From: Micrasema longulum
Lineage: Eukaryota > Arthropoda > Insecta > Trichoptera > Brachycentridae
Reading direction: 5' to 3'
DNA length: 64,000 nt
NCBI GenBank assembly: GCA_022494885.1
Contig: JAGVSM010002817.1
Coordinates: forward strand, 1 to 64,000
Shown: positions 1 through 11,800 of the stretch, piece by piece
Numbering within the stretch: the stretch's first letter is position 1
Layout of the letters: the number at the start of each line of letters is the position of its first letter
Translations under genes and position numbers: made by a program
Notes under the pieces: generated by a model
The model's database searches: none
Told to the model about the DNA's origin: nothing
Seen by the model: only the letters and a program-made list of their open reading frames with translations

Positions 1-378
1 CTCACTAGGGCCCAAAACAGCAAAATTTTGAAAAGGGTTTGGGAATATTTGTCTCGGAAGAATCTTGGGTGTGCGGTGGTTTGACTTTGTGAAGAATGAA
101 TCAATAAGAGAACAGACGCAACTAACTCCGGTGACGGAGGCGATACGGTTGGCTAGGCCATATACTGCGGATGCCTCCTGAGAGCCTTAACCACGCTTGC
201 CTACTTACAAGTCATCAGGTTCTCCGCGTCCTAGACGTCCACTGCTGACTGTTCGTCGGCAGTTTATGTCGAAACTTTGAGACGGGAACCTGACTTAGGA
301 GGACGCAAAGGAGTTGGCAGCCGATACCGTGTGCTCCAACTTGGGATAAGACATGGAACGATGATGATGATAGCACAC
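1..378 (+). repeat. Probable retroelement 3' end with GATGAT tail
   Basis: A block of about 375 bases with much higher GC than what follows. It ends in GGGATAAGACATGGAACGAT followed by GATGATGAT, the pattern of lepidopteran LINE 3' ends with a short GATGAT-type tail. No open frame of useful length, and the 5' part lies outside the window. Confidence 0.35.
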
Positions 379-379
379 C

Positions 380-3300
380 TCTATTATGTATGATATTTAT
401 ACAAACTTACATAGAAACGAATTAATAATAGAAACGAATTGTTTTATCTTGTTTTGGTTGGGTTTATAAGCACCCACCAATTCATTTTTTAACGTTATAT
501 ATTCAAGTAGGTATATGTTTAATCTTTAATTTAATTTTTTTTTCTACATTTTAAAAAAATATTTAAAGAATTTTTTTCGTACATTTTCAAGAAGCTGTAC
601 AACTTAATGCTTTTTCTTTTTTTTAATACATTTTTTCAAATTATCAAAAACAAATTAAATATATGTTCATTATTTTATATGTATACAATATTACATCAGC
701 TTTACTCTTTTATTTTAATCTTAATTAAAACTAATGTCTGAGCACCCGATGACAAACAAATATTTAATAGTTTATCAGGACAAAAAAAGTTTTTATGCTG
801 TATGTTTTTCTTTTTAGAATGTATTATTGTAAAACACGAACTTTATTAAATAAAGATTATTTACTATAAAAAAAAATTAAAGGGATACATAAGTTATTGT
901 AGATGACAAGTAAAATTGAAAAACAGCATTAAAGTCTTTTTTTTTCCAAAGCCATTTTCAGGAGTGTACAAGTCTGGATTATGTCTAAGGGAAAATACCA
1001 TTGCAGGAGACTGCTGCGAGATACTGCATAGATTTATATACTATTAAGCGTGTTGTCCAGATGCCCTTTGAAATACATGTATGTTTATGCAATAATATTT
1101 TTAAAAAATTGCTTTTATTTAATTATGTAGGTGCGTGCTTACGAGATTCCACTTTCCATTATGTTGTATCCCAACTCAACACAGGGCTCTTGGCCTAATA
1201 GAGTTTGGGATACTTTATTATTATATTGTTTTGTAATATGTATGTATTTGTATGAATAAATAAAAAAAAACTGCAATATATTATGGTGTAAGTACATATA
1301 GTAACAAACGATTTATTTTCTTTATAAATAGGAAACAGGATTAAACTTTGTTGTAATAGATATACTTATGACTCAAAATTATATAGAAAGAAAAGAAAAA
1401 CAAAGAAAAACTCAGAATTTATTTTTAGGTCCATAAATTTCAGTAAAAAAGTTCAGTGATTTAAAAAAAATTTATATATTTGTTAATAGACTATTAAACA
1501 AAGCTTGTTTTATAAATTATGTATCGTATTATCAGCGCTAATTTTTGAAAGTTTTTACCACGCGTGTGACGTCTCAAGTTCCCCTCCGCTTCTTCTCGGT
1601 CAGTTCTGCCGATTGGTCCGTTGACGGTAAGTAAATCAGAAATCTTCCATCATCGGTTGATTCATATGAACTAGTGACGTCGTTCAGAATAAATAAAATG
1701 TAAAATATTTTTTTCGTACATTTTCAAGAAACTTTGGCGTATAATTTAATGCTATTCAAAACATTTTTTGTATCCAATTTCGCGTAGGGCAGAAGTTCCT
1801 GATTATAGTTTTACTGTCTTCCTTTTGTCAATTCACACTTAAACACTCTGTATTCATGAGAAAATAACGTGAACCAAGGTGGTTAGTTTCTTGTCTGCTT
1901 ATTTTAACTCAGGTAGCTAACAATGGCCTTATACATTTATACTCAGCTTTTCATATTACCTATTATATTATATAGGTATCAGGAGAGTGCGTTTGTTATC
2001 AAATAAACCTCTGTGTATTCAAGGTCTTTTTTTTCTTAATGATAAATCAAACAAATTAATTATACGTATATACTTTAAAGTAATCTAGTTTAGTTAGTCG
2101 ACCATGTTCAAAATACCTATGTAGTAAATAGAAATCTGCTAAAAACCACATCATAGACGTATTTCTTTAATTACATTTATATTTAAAGTACAAACTTTTT
2201 GTTTTTTATATTATAAATAATATAACTACGTATTTAGTTCGTGTTAAATCAATAAAATTCATTTTTTGATCGGTTTCTGTGCAGGTTAAATTGTAATTCT
2301 TAATATTTAACATTTTTAGTTAAGAACTGTTATTTAAAAACAAGTTGCTGGCCTCGCAAGAAATAACACAAAATATTTATTTAAAACGTGTTTTTCACAA
2401 GATATTATTTTATAGTCCCAGGGCCTCAATTATGAACCCTACCTTCATCTGGATATACCAAGACGGTATACTTAACTTCTGTACTATCTGTATCTTACCT
2501 CGGTATGTTCTACATACTTGTCATATCGACATCATATGATCAAAACGAACCAATGAATGACCGCAAAAATTAGTCCGCGTTCTTTACTTCATTAACATTA
2601 AAAATAGTTTTCATTTACATTTTTAATAAGCTTCTGTAATAGAAAGTGCCCACTTTAAAGCGATCATAAACTCCAATAAATCCCAATACAAGCAAAAAAT
2701 GCTAGCTTGAACATGATTATTATAGGACTTTTGACACTTGCCAAGACGATATGCTTAACGATCGTATGTATTTATCTACCGAGCGACTACAAAGCCGGCT
2801 CCTATAACGTCTCGATACGTACACTCCAGAAGATAGTAAAACAGACGGAAAAAATATAATAACTATTGTTTTTTTACAGTGGACACTTTCTTACGTCTAG
2901 ATACTCTTGTATATTAATAGGGCAGAATCTAGCGACATTATTGTTTGCATCTAGCCATTCGTTTCGGAAACTGACAGTTATGTCAGAATTTAATTCTACT
3001 TCAAAATTTACTTATTTCTCTCTTATATTTTTAATAGGCTTTTAAGAAAAAAAGTGCCAACCTCAAAACGATTAAAAATTTAAGTAAATCGTAATTGAAG
3101 AAAAAATTGCTCGGTGGAATAAAATTATTGTCACTTTTCATACGTAGATAAACATATCGAGGGGTTCCAGATCCGTCGGTATAAACCGATTTACTTACAA
3201 CAAAACTTGATGGTGGGGGATCGGTAGTACATCTTAGTAGTCGGTCGGGAGACTTTTATCTTCAACTATGACGTCATACTGAAGCTTTGTCATTTCAGTG

Positions 3301-3450
3301 CGTAGATAATGTAGATATGTGTACCGAGACGTACGCTTCCCCTTGTTTTATATCGATGTACCTACCCAAAACTTTAGCTGGGAGGTCGGTAGTGTATATT
3401 TGTAATCACTCGAGAAAATTTATCTTCAACTATAACGTCAAGGTAAGGGT
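380..3450. other. AT-rich stretch without recognised genes
   Basis: Mostly low-complexity A/T-rich sequence with poly(T) and poly(A) runs. The only frames are short and have no recognisable family features. Apart from the 1560-1626 patch I see nothing to annotate. Confidence 0.5.
1560..1626 (+). promoter_or_regulatory. Possible short non-coding exon or promoter
   Basis: A GC-richer patch with TGACGTC (1567-1573), TCAGT initiator (1600-1604), inverted CCAAT (ATTGG, 1612-1616) and a donor TTGACG|GTAAGT after 1626. Order and strand agree with an alternative upstream start, but no linked exon is identified. Confidence 0.2.
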
Positions 3451-3477
3451 ATGATGTCTTCATCTTCATATAATCGA

Positions 3478-3525
3478 GGCCCTGGACTGCCAACTGAAAC
3501 GTAAGACTGATCTTCTCACTGTTGT
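3478..3525 (+). repeat. SINE family A fragment
   Basis: The stretch from CCCTGGACTG through CTGAAACGTAAGACTGATC matches the middle of the full SINE at 18619. A GATGGTGATGAT tail-like run follows. Confidence 0.4.
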
Positions 3526-4109
3526 GATGGTGATGATTTTAATATTTAATTTGATTATTGATGATAGTAGGATTATTATTATTGAGAGCTTTTTGAACTC
3601 CAACATTTACATAATTACGAGCCGTGTTCAGAAAGTAACTATACTAGATTAATTAATATTTAAAGCATTAACTTTGTGGTCAAACATTTTACTAAATTTT
3701 AATTGATATTTGTATACAACTACTTACCAATAAATCATGACTTTAATAAAAATACAGGATTCAAAATCTTACATACAAATAATAAAGAGTTAAAAGTAAA
3801 TAATATGGAAATAACAGAAAGCTTTAAAAAATCCTTTGATCAATAATCAGACAAACTTTCGATACAGTCCTTTATACGATGTTCCACTGTAATGGTCACC
3901 CTATTAAATTTATTAAGCTCACCCCTTCCCTCCATATCCTCTTCTTTTTTCAACTATTTCTCAAACAACACAGAATATGTTCATTATTTAATCAGTGCGT
4001 GATGGCACAAGCTTCTTTATGCCCTCCTCGAAGAACTCTCCCGCCAGCTCCTTCCCCCGCTCAGAACCTCTTTCTGCACCTGATCGTCAGTTGAAAATTT
4101 AATTCCACC

Positions 4110-4485
4110 CATGTGGGCCTTCAGACTTAGGGTGTCAGTCCAGGGACAGTTAAATAATGCACTGAACCACATTTAAAACAAATGTTTCACATTGAACCTA
4201 CCGGGAATCGAAACCGGAACCTTGAGCATGGTTAACGGACGAGGTGGACTTATCACCACTCGAGAGCAGCGATCGAGTCGCAATCGCTCGTCCAGGGTTC
4301 TGGTTCTATTTCACACACAGAACTGTATTCTTCCTCCGTCCGGACACGAAAAAACTATCATAATCATCATCATTCCCCTCTCTACACCTAATGGTGACTA
4401 GGGCATTGCATTGGTACACCAATCGCGGTTTATCTTTTAAAAAAATTGTTACAGGAAGGTAAAATGATCAGTCTTATGCTTGTCC
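4110..4485 (-). repeat. SINE family A, rearranged copy with extra module
   Basis: Minus-strand copy. 4110-4260 holds the body and an inverted tRNA-like head (box-B-like GGGAATCGAAACCGG). 4288-4345 is a second module shared with 20650-20770 and 63785-63885. 4360-4485 repeats the tail half (ATCATCATC, CACCTAATGG, GGTACACCAATCGC, GAAGGTAAAATGATCAGTC). Module order suggests two tandem or dimeric copies. Confidence 0.55.
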
Positions 4486-4736
4486 AGGTATAAGGTACTA
4501 GATTAAGATCTTGTGCATACTCGTTTTAATTTCTGTTAAAATTGTAATTCAGGTATCCAATTATGTGTATGTTGTATATTATATGCATGATGTTTATGCT
4601 TGTGTACATAATGTTATCTATTGTCCTTTTTCCGTTTTGTTTATTTCTACGTTTTTTGTTTTATTAATATGCATTAGATTCTATTTTACAAATTTCGTTC
4701 GATACTTTACCTCGCTTACAACAATTTTATATAATA

Positions 4737-5440
4737 CTAGCTGACCCGACAGACGTTGTCCTGCCCGAACGTTGGCTTGCCTTGGAAAAATACTTTTTAT
4801 TGATAAGTAGGTACCTAGTACCTAGGTACTAGGTACTTGCTTGTGATTAAATTCCAAAACTAAAATTAGTTAATATTCAAATATTATATTTAAGTTGGTA
4901 CTTGTTTATGGTTGAATTCCAAAACATAAAATAAATATTTTTTCAAATATAGCATTCTTTTTGCAAACGTCAAACTCCGGTCGTCACCAACAAAGAGGTG
5001 TACTTATGTAGGAATAAGATTTTTAAAAATGTATTGAAATCAATATTATTTTAGTGTTACCTAAAATCCAATAAAGATAAATAAATTGGTAGAAATTCTA
5101 AGGAATTTAAGGAAAGAATCTGATTGAGATCTACAAAAAACAAATGATGTTTGTAAACATTCAAAAACAAACTTTTTTTGTCCATAAAAAACAACATCTT
5201 TCCATTTTTTTGCAAATACATTCTCCTCAAATGCGACCCCGGTAGATCGATAAATAAAACATTTATGCTCCTAACTTATTTTTTACATATTCGATTAAAG
5301 ATTTTTATATCTACGAACACGCACAGCGCAAAGATCTATATTTCTCTGAAAACCGCACGTAAATCGGTTAAGCCGTTTAGGAGGAGTACGGTGAGATCAC
5401 ACGTACAGAGGAATTAAATATATATATATATATAAAAAAG
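4737..5440. mobile_element. Unclassified interspersed repeat ending in (TA)n
   Basis: It opens with CTAGCTGACCCGACAGACGT and closes with a block around GTAAATCGGTTAAGCCGTTT then CACACGTACAGAGGAATT and a TA run (5418-5434). Both blocks resemble a repeat type that I recall as common in arthropod genomes. I cannot assign the superfamily. Confidence 0.4.
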
Positions 5441-5622
5441 AAGATTATATATTGAGGTTTTCTGTAGATATTTCTTTATTAAACTCCAAAGTTAATGATT
5501 TAGATTAAATTAATAATAAAATTATTAATAAAACTTCTTGGTTTAGTTTCACTTTTATTTCGTTTTGACCAACGAGCGAGCGCTTTCGCCTAAATTTCGA
5601 TCAAAGACTTTCCTAAAAATGA

Positions 5623-6005
5623 ACTGTTTAGGGAAATATCACATATTACAAATACCGATAAAAATATATGAAATTGATTTGGAATAATTAATTGTATTTT
5701 CAAAATCAATATGGATATTGTGGAGAAATGTGTTTATACATAGGTACATGTGAACAATAAATTTAATAAAAATACGTTGCTAGAAAAACGCGACGTGTTT
5801 GGCCTTGGTTGTTGTGACGTCAAATTCGTGATAATGTTTTAAACAAATTTCAATAAACAAGAATATTGAACCATTAGGGGCGTGGCCAATGAAATGACCG
5901 TTTTTGGGGGAATTCAAAATTACAAATTTAAAAATATTTTTTATGCTGCTAATAATTAGCAAATATTTGTTTTTACTGAACAGTAAGTATTTCATTGACC
6001 TTTAT
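5623..6005 (+). mobile_element. MITE-like element, copy 1 of 2
   Basis: About 380 bases that match the reverse complement of 27754-28125 along most of the length. Shared landmarks are GGGAAATATCACATA, ATTTTCAAAATCAATATGGA, ATTAGGGGCGTGGCCAATG and the terminal ACAGTA..TTTCATTGACC. No coding capacity seen. Confidence 0.6.
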
Positions 6006-6249
6006 TACTTTTAGAATGTAAAACAAAACCTGACGTTTCCCTATTTATGTTGTATGTCCCTTAATAAAATACTTATGTTATCTTTTTATGTCCAAACCTT
6101 GTAACAAATATCACAAAAGTTCAAAATGTTGTAAACAGTTTACCAGTCCTGAAGATGCCTTCTTTGGCGACAGCGCTCGTTGATCAAACTTAAATATTTA
6201 GTAAATAATTAAAATAATATTTATAATATAATAATAGTAAATAATTCGT

Positions 6250-6785
6250 ATTTGACGTCCATGTATACGGCGGAACTATGGAACAATTATACGCAAGCAG
6301 CATGGAATAAATTAAGGGTCACGTATAATAATTCATACAGGCAATTATTCGGACTGCCTAGGTATTGCAGTGCCTCCGAAATGTTTACTGCTGGACGGGT
6401 AAACACCTTCGCTGCCCTACTTCGCCAAAGAGCCTGGAGCCTATGGGAACGCCTGAAAAGCTCTAATAACGCACTTCTCCAAGCCATTGCAGAGTGGAAT
6501 AAAAAATAAATAAACAAATATGTACATATGTATATATGTGTATATTTATATATACATGTGTGTATATATGTGTATGTCTGTATGTATATGAATCAAAATG
6601 TGTATCCGAATAAGTTTATATTTTATTTGTCTGTGCTCTATATTAATTTGTTAACTATTATAATATATAAAAATGTAATTGCCTAGCTTGGAACGGGGTA
6701 TGTACCCTTGTTAGCTGGGCAAAGTGAATATGGAATTGTATTTTGATAATAAGTGTGAATAAATAAATAAATAAATAAATAATAA
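6250..6785 (+). mobile_element. 5'-truncated LINE: ORF2 C-terminus and 3' end
   Basis: 6252-6509 encodes the end of a LINE reverse transcriptase: SMYTAELWNNYTQAAWNKLR, YRQLFGLPRYCSASEMF, then a stop at 6507-6509. A 270-base 3' UTR follows, rich in TG/TA repeats (6516-6590) and ending in (AATA)n at 6760-6784. The same last 70 bases occur inverted at 40322-40396, which fixes this as the 3' end. The 5' break near 6250 is typical of target-primed insertion. Confidence 0.75.
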
Positions 6786-7249
6786 AAGTGCAACCAAGCC
6801 AAGAAGTTTTATTGATAATTTTATTTATAATTTATACAAATCATTAATTACATTTAAATAAAATATTTTTAAAAAACATTTTTAAAAATACACAAAATTT
6901 CTTTGTAATTAATTTACCTTTCATGTAACTTGTCTTCGGTCAATATTTCCAAGTTTTGGTAGAAAGCAAAAATTGTTTATACTGCCATCTAACATCTAGT
7001 ATCTTAACCACAAATCACCATGAACTCAGATTACTCGTTTTGTTTACCTTTCCTGTACATAGATGGCTGTATTCGCCCTATTTCATGAATTAAAAAATAT
7101 GTATTTAATTCATCAGTAAATGCCGATTAACCATGTTCAATTACGATCGTACATATTTTCGCTCTTTAAAAAAATGATTATTCCTTTAAATATTTTTATA
7201 GCTACATTATAATATATTATGTCAGCGAGTGTTTATTTTTGTACGTCTC

Positions 7250-7787
7250 AATATTTATGTCACGCTCTCCAATTTGACAGTAGACGGAACACAGAACGCG
7301 ATCGCGTTCTGTCCTGTCAAGGACTCATGTTTTATTATTAGTAGTGGGAAACTTTACTGTTTACGGTCGGAATATACGTAACTGTTTTATGTCATCATTT
7401 ATGATCAGTCATCCTTTAGTAATTTATGTTAAGTTTTGATTAACCTTCAGTGATCTTTATACGTAGAGTTACTTGCGTACTACGCACGGTTATTTAAAAT
7501 GTGATATTAATTTTAGATCATCTATTTATACTCTCAGATGTTTATAAAAGTCACAAAATATTATGGGCGTATGTTTATTGGTTTCCTGTTTTTCTGTGTT
7601 AATGAATGGCAATTGAATACTCGCTAAGTCGAATTGTGCAATCGCTACAAGTTACTAGTTGCGAATTACAACCAGTCCAGCGCATTACCTCTTCAAATAC
7701 TGATTGGCTAACTGCATTTTATATTTACAAGTTTACCTGGGTATTCCAATTTTCAGTGATAAAATATTGTTATCTTTCAAACAAAAG
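7250..7787 (+). promoter_or_regulatory. Putative Pld promoter and non-coding 5' exon
   Basis: This block is less AT-rich than its surroundings. It has a CCAAT box at 7269-7273 and a 22-bp perfect palindrome at 7291-7312, and ends in a good donor (ACAAAAG then GTAAGA, exon end 7787). The next usable acceptor is TTTCTGTTTAG at 8603-8613, which opens the first coding exon 11 bases before the ATG. The link to Pld is inferred from position and splice sites, and the transcription start was not located. Confidence 0.4.
7291..7312. repeat. 22-bp perfect palindrome
   Basis: Centre GCGATCGC, arms ACAGAAC and GTTCTGT. It is bracketed by TTGACAG (7274-7280) and CTGTCAA (7314-7320), so the inverted repeat extends outward with unequal spacing. 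Confidence 0.7.
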
Positions 7788-8613
7788 GTAAGATAATAGT
7801 GTTTAATCTTTTATTTATTTTTAACGTCATAAGTCTTCTGTAACCTGTACTTACCAGTTCCTCCAGAGTTTTCTCGAATGTTTTGTTAAATAAAATTAAT
7901 GAAAATGGAAAATCGAAAAAATCATCTTAATCTCAAACTGGTTATTGTAAAGTTTCTCCCTTTAAATGGTGTGTTACGGCTGAATCATACCCTGCTACTT
8001 TATAGAAATTATAAATTGTGTGACATTGTTGACAATAGATGTTTTTAATGCTGATCTTATCAGTGTAGTAATATATTCATTTCATTACATTTATTGTTGA
8101 TTGAAACTAACGTCTTCGATTACTTTTAAGCAATGCAAGCATTTTCAAAGTAACTTAACACTAATAACTTGATAAATATTCATTTAAAATGTGCTTATTT
8201 AATGGAATCGCTGTACATTGATATGATTGACTATTTGAATATATTATTACAACTCATTGGTTTGTTTTAAATAGTTTTTATTGTAAGTACTTTTATCTAC
8301 CTTATGGTGGCTAACTTTACCTTTTTGTTTTTCTCGCATAATTTTCCTGTATTTTAAGTCCTGTATTTTATGAATAATAATGCAAGTGGTGTCTCATATG
8401 TTTACCCTATATCCTGTAGTTTTAGATCATATTATGTACTGTAAAATGAGCCCATAGGGATGCTAAATGATAAGTTATTAAGGCGCGAAAAATTGTAATA
8501 ACAGATATGGGAAAAGGGGAAATATTTTAATGTTGAATATACAACTTTTAAATTTATTTTTGGAAAGGTGCGATGAATTCCACTTGGAAACTTTAGTTTG
8601 CTTTTCTGTTTAG

Positions 8614-8853
8614 GTGGCAATGATATGGCTTCAATTGAACATACAGAAAATCCTCAAGACTCAAAGGGAATAGGTCCTCCAGAACCTTCAACTCCTGGAG
8701 GAGTGTTGAGTGACTGCTTCAGTATGCAGACCATCTCTCCTAGTCTGGAATCTGACTATGATGAAAGCCTTGCGGTACCACCATCACTGTCTGTTATTGC
8801 AACAGGCGAAACTGACCTCGTACGTTATGGAAGGAGTACGACAGATGGTCCTG
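8614..8853 (+). CDS. Pld: Pld coding exon 1 (5' UTR 8614-8624, ATG 8625)
   Basis: Acceptor TTCTGTTTAG, ATG at 8625, donor CCTG|GTAACT. It encodes residues 1-76, a Ser/Thr/Pro-rich and acidic N-terminal tail (begins [10 protein letters not shown]) with no domain that I recognise. Phase 1 at the end joins to the PX exon 8.3 kb downstream. Confidence 0.8.
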
Positions 8854-11800
8854 GTAACTTTTATTTTCATTTATTTACCAACAATTTAAAAGCCTTGAAT
8901 AAAACTTAAATTAACGTTTTATAATTGTTATGATTTGATGACATGGTAAAACTGGTTGCTTCAGACAACTTTTTTTCATTTTGACAAAAATGCAATTTTT
9001 TTCGATGCAACTGGGCCTAAGCCAATTTCACATATTGTACATATAAATAAACATCACAAATATAATAAAATCATACCATAAGTATAACAATTGACGAACT
9101 AGAGACTATATATCGTGGGTATACTGACAAAAAACTTTACCTCGAAAATATGCCAATTTGACTTAATGATGCAGTTTTGTAAAGTTTTTAACGCTCTACT
9201 AACTGACAAAATACACTAAGCCATATTAAATTTTATATATCTGTAGTTTTCAAAATAAATGTAAGGTTAAGTCGTATACTGGGTATTTTATTCAGCCTAA
9301 AAGCTTTAAATAATTTAATATACAATTAAGAAATGGAAAAATTAAATACATATTTTTGAATGAGCACTTAACATCTTACTATATTTAAATAAGATACAAA
9401 AGAGTAAAATTGGAACAAAACTTAAATGCTTGATTTCTCAAAACAGGGATTTGAGAGTTAAAGCTTTTTGCCAGTATACCCACGATATGTGGAAAACCTT
9501 TTTGAGAAAAGTGTGGAAACTTAGACATATACAAGGCTTATAATATGTAATTGGCTGGTTTAAGTGATCATATTACTCAATTTGTAACATTTAAGGTAAG
9601 CGCCCACATATCCACATCGGACGGATTTTAGAATTCTTTATATAGTTAGTCATACAAGTGCGGTCCATCCGATACTGATCAGTGGATGCACTTTTATGAC
9701 TATACAAACAATCCTGAAATCTGATACGATCCATCCTATGCGTGCAATGGGGACATGTGGGCCTAGCAATTATTTATTTTGCTGTACATATATACCAATT
9801 TGCAAAAATATTTATTATTTTTTGCAAATTAAGCTTGCTGTTTTTCATCACATGTTAATTTTTTTTTTGTTGATGTTTATTCTTTCCCATGATTATTGAA
9901 CTATTTAGTTTTGTTACGTTGTACATTTTACTGCATATTTACTATAAAATTATTTACATTTGTACATTATTTGTTTCATGCATAACCATTTGTACGCTGG
10001 CCGATTCCTTCAATTTAGATTTTTATCTTAATAACAATAAATTACAGTATTTAAGTAAAAGTATGAAGCTCCGTGCAAAATATAATTTGTGCTAATTACA
10101 TAAATTACATACTTACTGCATTGACATACATAATAAAATGCTTTGTTTATTTGATAAACAAATAAATTTTAAAAATAGGTACATTATTATTCTCTTCGCA
10201 TATTTTTTTTAACTACTCCTAATTAAAATTTTGTTTCACAAATTTGATGCCAAATTATTATGTGAAATACATTGAAAAACTATTCATTAGATTTATTGTG
10301 GTAATTTTCAAAAATAAATTTATTTTATTAGCTGAATATTTAAGAATTTTATAAAACCTTTTCATTGTCACATGAATTTTAATATATCATATTGATGGTT
10401 CATATTGCATAGATGTATTTTAATTAGGTATGGTATATAATATAAATCCGGGTTGTGGTCCCGCAGCTAGTGTTGCGGGCTTAGGGATCAGAGGTCCGAG
10501 GTTTGAACCCCCCTCTACCACAAATTGATTCCCATTTTCTAATATTGAGTTATTTACAACTCGTGAAAAATGGCTTTTAAAATTGAAGTATTTCAGTAAA
10601 TCATAAAAAGGCAAATATTTATTTTAAAAAATATATGTAAATAAATCATATGTAAAAGAATAGCATTTGTCTGATTTTATGCATGTGGGTATAAGTTATA
10701 CTTATTTTTTAAATAAAAGATGAGTGATACTTAAATCCACAAACTTTAAATAACCAGTGACGGGTTTCATTGCTTTCGTCTTTGAGACTGATATCTTATT
10801 ATAATAACTTATTAAAATAACATTTATAGCACCCGCTTTAATCCCAATACATTTTTTCAAATATTGCTCTCCTACTCTTACAACATAGTTACGTATCAAC
10901 GATTCCTCTAACATGTGCAGTAGGTTTGCATATTCTAGCGCATTCCAACTCGATGCCCTTCTGACATCCCTTCAGCCACCCGCGCTTACCCCAGGCCCCA
11001 TGAGGCCCCTAAATTTGTTACCCCCCCTTAATTTTGGCCTTTATAAGGCGAATTCTTAGCTCCAGAAGTCAAGAATAATCCAGGTTGCCTTCTAAACTTT
11101 CTGCTTACCTATCTTTTTGGTACTCTTTGGTTAAGACTTTTACTCTAGGCTCTCCTAGTAAACCAGCTTGATTTCCTTAACTGAAACTCTTTGGTACTAG
11201 GCTACGCCTTGACTCATCCCATACAATCATGTTATATTGTCTACCTCTGCTTACCTAGTCGCTTACCTTATTTCGTCCAACCAGCCAGACATATAATTTG
11301 ATTAACCCAGATCATAGTAATTGATCCCTAGTAACTACTTAGTTAAGTACGAATGCTGGCTGTTAGGCCCTTTCGCCAACTTCTGAATACTGTGCGAGAT
11401 ATCAATTACTAGGAAGAGATAGTTCGGCTGTCCAAAACACCAAGTGTTTTGGCCACGCCGAACCATAAATCAACCCCATGTCCTGAAACAATAACTCCGC
11501 CGCTTCCTAATCTGTAAAATCAGTGCTTGTCAACCCATGTAACCAATGATATTATATTTTTTTAATTGCCTAGTGCTTGTACTGTATGAAATGTATGAAC
11601 TGAATCAATAAATATATTTTAAATATAGCCAGATGTGTTATATATTAGTTTATAAACTCTTGTATTTACCCCATAACACTTTGTAAAATAGTCCTTCAGA
11701 TAAATATAATAAAATCTAATTACTATTGTTTCATTTCGAATTCTGTAACCTTCTTTTTTGTATAAATATAATATATGTATGTATAGTAAATATACCAGTC

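Noticed and set aside
1001..1198. 65-codon frame ending before an AATAAATAAAAAA run
   Set aside because: No recognisable protein features. The A-rich end alone does not prove a retroelement.
5417..5437. TA microsatellite, and TG/TA-rich tract 6516-6590
   Set aside because: Simple repeats that belong to the ends of the adjacent mobile elements; no independent significance.
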